Notes under the pieces: generated by a model
What the model was told of the DNA's origin: nothing
The model's database searches: none
What the model saw: the letters and a program-made list of their open reading frames with translations, nothing else
Shown: one piece after another, positions 33,523 to 40,988 of the stretch
Layout of the letters: the number at the start of each line of letters is the position of its first letter
Position numbering within the stretch: the stretch's first letter is position 1
From: Thermoplasmatota archaeon
GTDB lineage: Archaea > Thermoplasmatota > Penumbrarchaeia > Penumbrarchaeales > Penumbrarchaeaceae
Assembly (NCBI GenBank): GCA_016928095.1
Contig: JAFGLL010000043.1
Coordinates: forward strand, 1 to 63,514
Length of the DNA: 63,514 bases
Reading direction: 5' to 3'
Program-made: the position numbers and the translations under genes

Positions 33523-36282
33523 TCAACATTCTTCCACCAGGCAACCTCTCTTAACCAGTAACTTCCCCCATACCGCCAGCATGCTTGGGAGTATCATCAC
33601 CGCGGAGAACAAGCTGTAGAAAATGGTGAGCGACACCAGTAGACCAAAGTTCTTGAGGGGGGGCAGAAGCGAGAAATATAGCATGCCGAAGGCTGCGATC
33701 GTCGTTGCAGCGGCGCCGAGAAGGGCCAATCCGCTGTGCTCCGATGTCTCCCGGAGAGCCTTGTGAACATCCTTGTGCTTCTGGAGGTCCTCAAGGAACC
33801 GGTGGGTGTAATGGATTCCGTAGGTGATGCCCAGTCCGATGGTGAGGGCAGTGATGGATATCGACATTACGTCAAGGTTTATATCCATCAGGTACATCGA
33901 ACCCATGATCCATACCATGCAGAGCATTACCGGAACCATGGTTAAAAAGCCGAGGACACCGCCAAAGGCAATCCATCTAACTGGATCCAGTTTGAGGTTC
34001 CTGGTCTCGAATATGAACACCAGGATCATGACGGCTGCGGAAGCGACGATGGTTATTACGATGGACCTCATCTGAGTGTCATTGATCGCCTGCAGTATCT
34101 CGTTGGTCACCACAGGGCCCCCTGTCACTATGGAGTATGTGATGAAAGGGGAGTCCTCAAGAGGTCCCATGTCCTCCGTCATGTCCGCGAGGAGTCGGTC
34201 CAACCCTGCCTCGTCGAACATGTCTATGGATACGTCCACCCTGATCAAGGACGCAGCGTACTTGCCGGTCTCGGGGTCCTTCCAGAGGAAGGACGAACCC
34301 AGGGAGGGGCTGTTCTCCATGATATGGTCCATCATCCCTTCGATATCGGCGGCCGTGGTCCCGGGAAGAGGCAACTTCGTCGTGCCATTGAAATACTGGT
34401 CGTATAGTACCATGAAGGCCGGGTCGAAGGTGTAGTCCGATACTCCCTCTGCCCCGGTGTAGTGTGCCAGGTCGTGGAACATTGTAAGAACGCTCTCGGA
34501 CTTGGGGTGGGAACCCTCCATGGCAACATGCGGTGTGTCAGCGAGATGCAAATTCACTTCCTCTATGGCGTAGAATACATCGGGCTGGGTTATGTCTCCC
34601 TTGAAATATATCGCGGCACTGCTCTCTGTGAGTTCGAATTCGGAGAGCATGAAATTGACGTCCTTGCTGATCTGTAGGTCCTCGGGGAGGAAATCCCGGA
34701 AGTCGAACTGCGTTCCAACCTGTGTCCATCCGTAAGCTCCGCCGAGAGTGATGATAAGGGCTGCAATGATGATGATAGCAGGTGCCTTCTTTGCTGCAAT
34801 GGCACCGGATGCCCCTACCAGGGTGATACCCCTCTCCACACCCAGGACCACTCTCTTCAAGGGTGACAGATCCCCGCTTCCGTCCTCTCTCTTCTGCCCC
34901 ATCCACAGTTTCCATCCCTTCTTCTGGAACCATATGTCCTTGAGCTGCTTGGCCCCTGGGACGAAAACGGTCATGGTGATGAACGAGGATATGATCCCGG
35001 CCACTGCCATGAGACCGAAGGTCCTGAAGACCTCCATGGGAGAGAAGAGATTGGACAGAAAGGATATGGCGGTAGTGATAGTGGCAAGACCCAATGCAGC
35101 CCCCACGGAGATTATGGTGGAGCTGAGAGCTCCGTCTATCTTCCTGCCGTTACCCACCTCCTCTCGGTACCTCATGGTCACATGGATGCCGTAATCGATG
35201 CCAAGGCCGACGAGCAGTACAGGTACCGCCGTTGTCATAGCATTGAAGTTCATACCCATCACGGACCCGAACCCGTACATCCAGATGATGGCCATCGCCA
35301 GAGCGGTCAGGCTTATGATGATATCAAAGAGGTCCCGGTAGGTCATTGCAAGGATAATGGCCACTAGAAGGAATGCGATGGGAAGGATGATAGCCATGGA
35401 ATCCAGGGACGCATCCATTATCTCCTGAGAGATGACCTTCATGGCGAACGGGCCTGGGCGCATGAACAGATAACCATTCCCCCCGGGGCCGTCCACTATG
35501 ACGTCAGATATGTGCTGTTCCAGGGTGGAATTCTCAAGGTCCGCCATCTCGGGTTTGAAATTGATAATGACCATGCAGCCCAGGGAATCGAACATACCGT
35601 TAGCCGGGTCGAAACCCTTCGTGAACATGAACCTGAGGCCGGATGTGAAATAATCCGGGACAGAGCCATGGTTCAGGGCAGGGTCGTACATGAACGTGAG
35701 GTGGCCTTGGAACTCCTCTACGGTCATGTTCGAGAAAAGGGCTATCTGCTCCAGGATCGTGGAGGATGTGTCGTTCAGCCCCATCTGCATCTTGATGGAC
35801 GTCATCAGGAAGGTGCCGACCATGCTTGCGGGTGAAAAAACATTGGCCGCAGGTTCCTCCTGATCGTAGAGCCATTCCCGGACCTGCGGGTCAGCCAGAA
35901 CGAAATTTTCCATCCGCAGCATGTCGGCGAAAGCCCCGGGCGTGACCGCAGTTGCCTCATCCGTCGGTCCCCGAATAAGGGTCATGAAGGAGTAGGAGTC
36001 CACGAACCTGTCGCTCATCTCGTAGTTCATCTTGGATATCTCGAGATCGGGGCTGAAAGTATCCTCGTCCGTAGTGTTATCCACTCCAAAGATGGTCATT
36101 AACCCTATGGAAGCGACCGTGATAAGCAGTATCAGGATCACCGATAATAAAGGGTGACCGGTCACCAATCTGGAGTGCAACCTCATTATTCCGTTGCCCT
36201 TACCGCTATTCATTGTGGAGTCGATCCCTGGTACCATGACGGACCTCGGATCCATTTTACTGTTCACGGACCTGTCTTTCAT
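33523..36282 (-). CDS. RND superfamily exporter (MMPL/HAE3-like)
   Basis: The protein has 919 residues from the ATG at 36282, which has AAGGTGGAG upstream. Its plan is two repeats of one helix, a large extracellular domain of about 200-260 residues and a five-helix bundle, twelve helices in all. Conserved RND parts include GLGIDYGIHVTMRYREE in the first bundle and GLGITYGIHYTHRFLEDL in the second, plus GAALGLATITTAISFLSN. HAE3-type transporters move hydrophobic molecules (hopanoids, lipids) using an ion gradient; an archaeal substrate is unknown. The frame is open upstream to 36456, so a leaderless longer form is possible. It is divergent from the duplicated regulator-like gene. Confidence 0.85.
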   Translation of the reverse strand: MKDRSVNSKMDPRSVMVPGIDSTMNSGKGNGIMRLHSRLVTGHPLLSVILILLITVASIGLMTIFGVDNTTDEDTFSPDLEISKMNYEMSDRFVDSYSFMTLIRGPTDEATAVTPGAFADMLRMENFVLADPQVREWLYDQEEPAANVFSPASMVGTFLMTSIKMQMGLNDTSSTILEQIALFSNMTVEEFQGHLTFMYDPALNHGSVPDYFTSGLRFMFTKGFDPANGMFDSLGCMVIINFKPEMADLENSTLEQHISDVIVDGPGGNGYLFMRPGPFAMKVISQEIMDASLDSMAIILPIAFLLVAIILAMTYRDLFDIIISLTALAMAIIWMYGFGSVMGMNFNAMTTAVPVLLVGLGIDYGIHVTMRYREEVGNGRKIDGALSSTIISVGAALGLATITTAISFLSNLFSPMEVFRTFGLMAVAGIISSFITMTVFVPGAKQLKDIWFQKKGWKLWMGQKREDGSGDLSPLKRVVLGVERGITLVGASGAIAAKKAPAIIIIAALIITLGGAYGWTQVGTQFDFRDFLPEDLQISKDVNFMLSEFELTESSAAIYFKGDITQPDVFYAIEEVNLHLADTPHVAMEGSHPKSESVLTMFHDLAHYTGAEGVSDYTFDPAFMVLYDQYFNGTTKLPLPGTTAADIEGMMDHIMENSPSLGSSFLWKDPETGKYAASLIRVDVSIDMFDEAGLDRLLADMTEDMGPLEDSPFITYSIVTGGPVVTNEILQAINDTQMRSIVITIVASAAVMILVFIFETRNLKLDPVRWIAFGGVLGFLTMVPVMLCMVWIMGSMYLMDINLDVMSISITALTIGLGITYGIHYTHRFLEDLQKHKDVHKALRETSEHSGLALLGAAATTIAAFGMLYFSLLPPLKNFGLLVSLTIFYSLFSAVMILPSMLAVWGKLLVKRGCLVEEC

Positions 36283-36599
36283 GACTCCACCTTCATTGAT
36301 CGCATTTCTTGCCGGGATGAATAGCTGCATCAGGACAATAACGACATCAACGGATCGTTCCCATGATCGGATCGACGGGAGATGTCTGCTCTCCGGGCAA
36401 AGGCGGGTCCCTGCTGTCATCATCTGGCCCTGTTGGCACCTGGACACCGCGGCCATATTTATCCTTTATGGTGATATTTTCAATGTTTTTTACAAAAATA
36501 TAAAAATTTTTATTGAAACTAGGGCAATAATGGAAAATAGTGGCACGAAAAAATCCAATAGCGATAGGTATATATCTACAATGGATCCATTAATGCCTG
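36283..36599. other. Divergent promoter region with a possible long leader
   Basis: This stretch between the RND exporter and the duplicated winged-helix-like gene has a very AT-rich core (36470-36520, including a TATAAAAATTTTTAT-like run). TATA-like elements face left near 36478 and 36503 and right at 36569-36575. Transcription leftward from the core would leave a leader of about 170 bases before the exporter ATG, or allow a leaderless start at 36456 in the same frame. No RNA gene recognised. Confidence 0.5.
36569..36575 (+). promoter_or_regulatory. TATA box placing a leaderless TTG start
   Basis: TATATAT is centred 28 bases before a TTG at 36600. The two ATGs between (36581 and 36593) are out of frame with the conserved protein, so TTG is the likely start. 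Confidence 0.55.
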
Positions 36600-37760
36600 T
36601 TGACCCGTTCACAGCTGAACAGGAACGAGGAAGCCGTGCTACTCTCGATCATGAAGAACCCCGAGCACGGGGATAGGGAGCGAGCCACTTCCATCGATAT
36701 GAACCTTTATACCTTCAACAAGATAAAGAACAAGCTCATCAGGGACCGGGTGTTCAAGAAGGAATTGATCCCGAATTTCGGTCTTCTCGGTTTCGAGATA
36801 CTTGTCACAAGCTTCGGGTCCGGAATGGAGCCTTACCTTCCCGAGGATATCCAGAACAGGCTCGGGTGCAATGTTATGGAGAAGGCACCCACACATCTCG
36901 TTTTCTTCATCTCGGAACCCGGTATGGGGCTCGGGTTCCACGCGGTCGAGGATTTCACCTCCATGAAGAACGGACTGGTCTGGGCCGGAAAGAGGGTCTT
37001 CAACACCCTCAAGATGGAGAGGAGCGAAATGGAAATGGTCCCTTTCTCCTTCAGGGACCTCAAGGTCGAGAGGATGTTCGATCTGTCCGATATCATGATA
37101 AGCAGCTCTGCACTTGACCGCAAGATACCGATCATTGAGGCTCAAACGGCTCCGCAGCGGGCAGCAGCCATGTCATGGGGACAGTATTTCGAACTCGGAA
37201 ATGGCGGTAACGCGGTCGAACTGGATGAGACCGAATGGTCTGTCCTTGTTCAGCTGGTCACAAATCCGGATGGTTCCGACCAGTTCCATGTAAATGAGAG
37301 CGGATTGAGCCGCTACCGGTTCCAGAGGATAAGGGATTCGCTCTTCGGATCTGGTGTGATCAAGCCTTTGGTCATCCTTAACCCCCTATCGATAGGTCTG
37401 GATGTCCTGACATTCTTCCACCTCAGGTTCAAACCATCGGTCGACCCGCTTGATCTCTGGGGTTCAAAGGAATGGGAGATCCCTCCGAACCTGATCCTGA
37501 CCATTATGGACAGACAGGATGCGGTCGGGATAGGGCTGTATCCGAACCTTGCAGAAGGTTCCAAGGCCAATCATGGTCTACTCAGCAACATGGGGCGCCT
37601 GAACATCCTGGACGGAAGCCCCCACATACAGGTCTTCTCGTTACGGGATATCATATCACGGTCCGGCTGGCAGCTGACCTTTGCGAGACCGCTGCTACAG
37701 AAAGGGGATTGGAATATACCCCCCAAGCTTCTGGACTGGCTTGGAACGATCAGTTATTAG
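36600..37760 (+). CDS. Duplicated winged-helix-like protein, likely transcription regulator, uncharacterised
   Basis: The 386-residue protein is two copies of one unit. Copy 1 (residues about 5-175) opens LNRNEEAVLLSIMKNPEHGD and continues TFNKIKNKLIRDRVFKKELI; copy 2 (about 206-380) opens LDETEWSVLVQLVTNPDGSD and continues RFQRIRDSLFGSGVIKPLVI. Both start with a winged-helix-like helix set, including a candidate recognition helix, then a beta-rich domain with GLLGFEILVTSF matched by LSIGLDVLTFFH. This layout recalls Lrp/AsnC-type regulators with a ligand domain after each helix-turn-helix, but I do not recognise the family. The start is TTG at 36600. It is divergent from the RND exporter and could control it (inference). 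It overlaps the convergent hydrolase gene by 11 bases. Confidence 0.6.
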   Translation: MTRSQLNRNEEAVLLSIMKNPEHGDRERATSIDMNLYTFNKIKNKLIRDRVFKKELIPNFGLLGFEILVTSFGSGMEPYLPEDIQNRLGCNVMEKAPTHLVFFISEPGMGLGFHAVEDFTSMKNGLVWAGKRVFNTLKMERSEMEMVPFSFRDLKVERMFDLSDIMISSSALDRKIPIIEAQTAPQRAAAMSWGQYFELGNGGNAVELDETEWSVLVQLVTNPDGSDQFHVNESGLSRYRFQRIRDSLFGSGVIKPLVILNPLSIGLDVLTFFHLRFKPSVDPLDLWGSKEWEIPPNLILTIMDRQDAVGIGLYPNLAEGSKANHGLLSNMGRLNILDGSPHIQVFSLRDIISRSGWQLTFARPLLQKGDWNIPPKLLDWLGTISY

Positions 37761-38364
37761 GTTCAAGTATCTGGACATCACAGCTTGCGATCTTTTTGAA
37801 CAACTCAGCGTCCGACCGCCCTCCGATTATATCGCCCCAGTGCATCGGTATAGCCTTCTTTGGGTGGATGATCTTCACGGCCTTGGCTGCTTCCTCCGGG
37901 GTCATCGTGTAGGTGCCGCCCACGGGGAGAAGGGCCACATCGATGTTCTTTATACGTTCCATTTCAGGTATGATATCCGTATCCCCGGAATGGTATATCC
38001 TGTGACCGTCCGTTTCCACAACGAATCCGACCCATTTGTTCCTCGCCGGATGGAACTCTTTTTTGGGATTGTATGCGGGATATGCTTCCACCTTCACCCC
38101 ACCAACCTCCTTGATGTCCCCCGGTGCGATCACTATAGTGCCAGGAACCTTCTCGGCCACATCCGGAGGTCCTATCAATACTGTCCCCTTCTTTCTGATG
38201 GACCCGATATCGGTCTCGCTCAGATGGTCCATGTGAGAGTGCGTGATCAGTATGATATCCGCTTTTGGACCGCCTTTCAATTTCCATGGGTCTATGTATA
38301 TGATCTTGGAGTCTGTCTCAATCCTAAAAGAAGCATGTCCCAACCATATGACCTTCGGTACCAT
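37750..38364 (-). CDS. UPF0173-like metal-dependent hydrolase, metallo-beta-lactamase fold
   Basis: This 204-residue single-domain protein has the metal motif THSHMDHLS (HxHxDH, near residues 41-47), the downstream histidine in YHSGDTDIIPEM (S-G-D-T-D) and the final histidine in PMHWGDIIGG. The opening VIWLGHASFRIE is typical of the UPF0173 group. The substrate is unknown. An SD (GGAGGTTTG) is present before the ATG and a TAAATTAA box lies near 38411-38425. The 3' end overlaps the regulator-like gene by 11 bases. Confidence 0.88.
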   Translation of the reverse strand: MVPKVIWLGHASFRIETDSKIIYIDPWKLKGGPKADIILITHSHMDHLSETDIGSIRKKGTVLIGPPDVAEKVPGTIVIAPGDIKEVGGVKVEAYPAYNPKKEFHPARNKWVGFVVETDGHRIYHSGDTDIIPEMERIKNIDVALLPVGGTYTMTPEEAAKAVKIIHPKKAIPMHWGDIIGGRSDAELFKKIASCDVQILEPNN

Positions 38365-38448
38365 TCACAAACCTCCACAGGAACGAATTCCAGCAGAGGT
38401 ATTGGTTTGCAGGATTAATTTATTTGCTGTCGTGGGGAGATGGGCGTT

Positions 38449-39423
38449 TCAGGGTCGTATCCTCTTTCCACATCTTGAACAGGTAGCATCCTTGCCGTCA
38501 TAGTTCATGCCCCTGCCTTTGCATTTTGGGCAATTGACACTTGAAAAGAATTCCTCGAGCCACGCATCCCTGACATCCTTCTCATCGGAGGACAGTGCCC
38601 TGTCAAGGAGAAGTTTCTGTCGCTTTGTAGAGGTCAGCCCGGTCAACTGTTCCTTCGTGAGCTTATCAAGGCCTTTCTCCTTCTTATCGTCCTTCCTGGC
38701 CTTTACAAGGAAAGCGATGGGGAAGGAGCCGACAAGTCCCGCAAAATGTGCGATATGGCTGACTTCATCATCGGTATTGAGGAGAATGAAGAGGGCGCTC
38801 ATCCCTCCGTAGATGAGCACGATAAGGGAGATGGGCCATTTTCGGATGATTATCAGCGGGAAGAATATCTCATCCCGGGGGTATAGATACCAGAGAGCAC
38901 CGAGTATCCCGAATATGCATCCGGAAGCCCCGATGGAGACCGTGTTCATCGTATGGCCAAGATATCCGAACGGAGATATGAAGAGTACGACCGCACCGGC
39001 GATCACGCCCGATCCAAAATAGATCACAAGGAAACGTTCCCAACCGATCCTCTGCTCGAGCTGGGTGCCAAGGATTATAAGACCGAACGTATTGAACATG
39101 AGGTGCATGAAATCCGCATGCATGTACGTTGATGTTATGAACTGGAATACAGTGTAATCATCAACGATGGACCGTGGGAAGAACCCAATGTTTCGCAGTA
39201 CGACATATCTGTCGAATGGTGGATGGCCTGCCAGGAAAGGAAGGTTGTAGAGGAATTCCGAGGTCATGAGGAGATCTATGACGAAGACTGCGATTATGGA
39301 GATGGAGATCACCATCGTGGCAGATGCTTTCTTCTTCCATGGTAGAACGATCGCAAGCACGAAAGATATTGCTATCACCAGTAGTAATATGACCGAAGGC
39401 GTGGAAGAAAAGAAATCAGCCAT
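38449..39423 (-). CDS. Rhomboid family intramembrane serine protease with C-terminal zinc ribbon
   Basis: The 324-residue protein has seven or so helices. The active-site serine is Ser168 in IGASGCIFG (GxSG), the catalytic histidine is His226 in HIAHFAG, and MHADFMHLMFNTFGL gives the H-x-x-x-N element of helix 2. A soluble tail from about 245 carries a charged helix and ends in a zinc ribbon, CPKCKGRGMNY with CSRCGKR (two CxxC pairs). Rhomboids cut membrane-bound substrates; the target is unknown. The ATG overlaps the end of the PPAT gene by eight bases, so it is probably in the same operon. Confidence 0.9.
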   Translation of the reverse strand: MADFFSSTPSVILLLVIAISFVLAIVLPWKKKASATMVISISIIAVFVIDLLMTSEFLYNLPFLAGHPPFDRYVVLRNIGFFPRSIVDDYTVFQFITSTYMHADFMHLMFNTFGLIILGTQLEQRIGWERFLVIYFGSGVIAGAVVLFISPFGYLGHTMNTVSIGASGCIFGILGALWYLYPRDEIFFPLIIIRKWPISLIVLIYGGMSALFILLNTDDEVSHIAHFAGLVGSFPIAFLVKARKDDKKEKGLDKLTKEQLTGLTSTKRQKLLLDRALSSDEKDVRDAWLEEFFSSVNCPKCKGRGMNYDGKDATCSRCGKRIRP

Positions 39424-39922
39424 TCTTCGGACCCCCCCCTTTCATAGCCGTCCGCAATGGGCTTCCAAGGACATTCCCTTCTGGATCGATCTGTCCTGAT
39501 GCCACCCGTGTGGAGGACAACCTCGTGCCTTTCCGGTCCGTGACTATGTTGACAACGACCCTCTTTAAAGGAGGAAGCCCCACCCTACGTCTCTCCTCAT
39601 CTATGATGTCCACATTCCTTTCCGTTTCTGTGGATACAACGATTGAATCGATCTCTGACATTACAGCGAACCCGACCCTGTCGGTGATCTCCTCGACAGT
39701 ATATGGTACCGAATACTTGCTTGACAATCGTTCAAGGGCCTCGACAAGGGTCTTCTTCCTTTCCTCGAAGGGCTTGACCCTTCTCTCCCGACCTCTGGAG
39801 GCCATCTCGTCCGAGGTCAATCCGATCGATACCCTTCTACCTCTCCTGAAAGCTTCTACAAGCAGCGCCATATGGCCGGCGTGCAGAGGGGAGAAGGTCC
39901 CTCCAAGACAGATATTTTCCAT
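39416..39922 (-). CDS. coaD: Phosphopantetheine adenylyltransferase, archaeal type
   Basis: PPAT makes dephospho-CoA from 4'-phosphopantetheine and ATP. ICLGGTFSPLHAGH holds the nucleotidyltransferase HxGH motif; ERRVKPFEERK and the C-terminal SSTRVASGQID (the SSTxI-like motif) are typical of archaeal PPAT. The protein is about 168 aa from ATG 39922, with another in-frame ATG four codons earlier (39934). It lies between the zinc-ribbon membrane protein gene and the rhomboid gene with short or negative gaps, so the four genes from UMP kinase to rhomboid look like one operon. Confidence 0.9.
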   Translation of the reverse strand: MENICLGGTFSPLHAGHMALLVEAFRRGRRVSIGLTSDEMASRGRERRVKPFEERKKTLVEALERLSSKYSVPYTVEEITDRVGFAVMSEIDSIVVSTETERNVDIIDEERRRVGLPPLKRVVVNIVTDRKGTRLSSTRVASGQIDPEGNVLGSPLRTAMKGGGPKNG

Positions 39923-39951
39923 TGGCTTTTCCATCGGTCCACTCTTTCCTA

Positions 39952-40230
39952 TCAGCTGGATGAGATCAGGATATAGAACAGGATAAGAAGTGCGATCCCG
40001 ATGAACGGAAGGTAGGTCATCAGCTTCTTACGCTTCAGCATCCGGTCCCATTCTGCCTGGCATGCGTCCGAACAGATGTCTTTGTCCGTGGTGATAGAGA
40101 CCCCACAGTTGAAACAATGCTTGTGGGGTACGATCGCTGACCTCTGTACTCCATCCTCTTGGGGTGTGACCCTCTGGACTATCAAGGCCTTTTTCTTCCT
40201 ACCAGACCTTTTCGGCGGTCTTCCGGGCAT
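39952..40230 (-). CDS. DUF2116-like zinc ribbon membrane protein
   Basis: This 92-residue protein starts at the ATG at 40230, four bases after the UMP kinase stop, with AGGTGAG upstream. A basic N-terminus (GRPPKRSGRKKKA) is followed by a zinc ribbon (HCFNCGVSITTDKDICSDAC; CxxC then CSDxC) and one C-terminal hydrophobic helix (TYLPFIGIALLILFYILI). This is the DUF2116 plan. It would be a tail-anchored cytoplasmic zinc-ribbon protein. Function is unknown. Confidence 0.75.
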   Translation of the reverse strand: MPGRPPKRSGRKKKALIVQRVTPQEDGVQRSAIVPHKHCFNCGVSITTDKDICSDACQAEWDRMLKRKKLMTYLPFIGIALLILFYILISSS

Positions 40231-40234
40231 CGGA

Positions 40235-40927
40235 TCACTCACCTGGGATGACGATCGTCCCGTGCATATCCTCCCCTCGCATGCATCTGAGGAGGTTGGG
40301 GACATCACGTCCCTCAAGTATCCTTGACTCTATCCCGGCCCTGTGTATGACCATTGCTGCGAGAGGGTCCATGACCGAATGGGAACCCGCCCCCCTGGTG
40401 GTATTCGAGACCAGGTCGACGAGTTCCTTTGATGTCATCTTGGGTATCCTCTTCGCGCTTCTGTTATTGTCAGGATCGTCCGTATACGCCCCATCCACCG
40501 CGGTGAGGTTGATGAACAGATCCGCTCTCCACATCTCCGCTATGAGGGCGCTTACCGCATCGGTAGTATGTCCCGGATGCGTCCCTCCGCCGATGGTGAA
40601 CTTGTGGCTGGAAGCTCCCATTATGGCCTCTTCTATCGAAGTGAAAGGCCGGGGGTAAACATCCTTTCCCTTGAAAGCGCCGAGGACAAGCCAGGCATTC
40701 ATCCTTGTTGCCTGTATTCCCAGGCTGTCAAGGGTAGCCTCGTCAGCTCCGGTCGATCTGCCTAATGAGATATGGTCCCTTGCCAACCTGCCGCCTCCGG
40801 TCACTATTATGAACCTCATTTCATCGGATAGGGAAGTCAGACCGTCTATCAGTTCTCTGATGTGATCAGCATCATTGTCACCCTTGACCAGGATGGACCC
40901 TCCGAGTGATATTACGACCCTCCTCAC
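40235..40927 (-). CDS. pyrH: UMP kinase, archaeal type
   Basis: It phosphorylates UMP to UDP. The amino acid kinase fold starts RRVVISLGGSIL, followed by FIIVTGGGRLARDH, FTIGGGTHPGHTTDAVSAL and NLTAVDGAYTDDP, with SHSVMDPLAA near the end. The 230 residues match archaeal UMP kinases. The start is GTG at 40927 with a strong SD (GGAGGT) upstream, and a TTTAATAAA box near 40970-40980 overlaps the 3' end region of the neighbouring surface protein gene. It is first in the operon with the zinc-ribbon protein, PPAT and rhomboid. Confidence 0.93.
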   Translation of the reverse strand: MRRVVISLGGSILVKGDNDADHIRELIDGLTSLSDEMRFIIVTGGGRLARDHISLGRSTGADEATLDSLGIQATRMNAWLVLGAFKGKDVYPRPFTSIEEAIMGASSHKFTIGGGTHPGHTTDAVSALIAEMWRADLFINLTAVDGAYTDDPDNNRSAKRIPKMTSKELVDLVSNTTRGAGSHSVMDPLAAMVIHRAGIESRILEGRDVPNLLRCMRGEDMHGTIVIPGE

Positions 40928-40988
40928 AGTGGTACCTCCGTTATGTTCAGGCCCGAAAGTGCCTGAGGCCTTTATTAAAGCTTACTCA

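Noticed and set aside
37681..38418. 245-codon open frame on the plus strand
   Set aside because: It is antisense to the metallo-beta-lactamase-fold gene, whose metal-binding motifs are intact.
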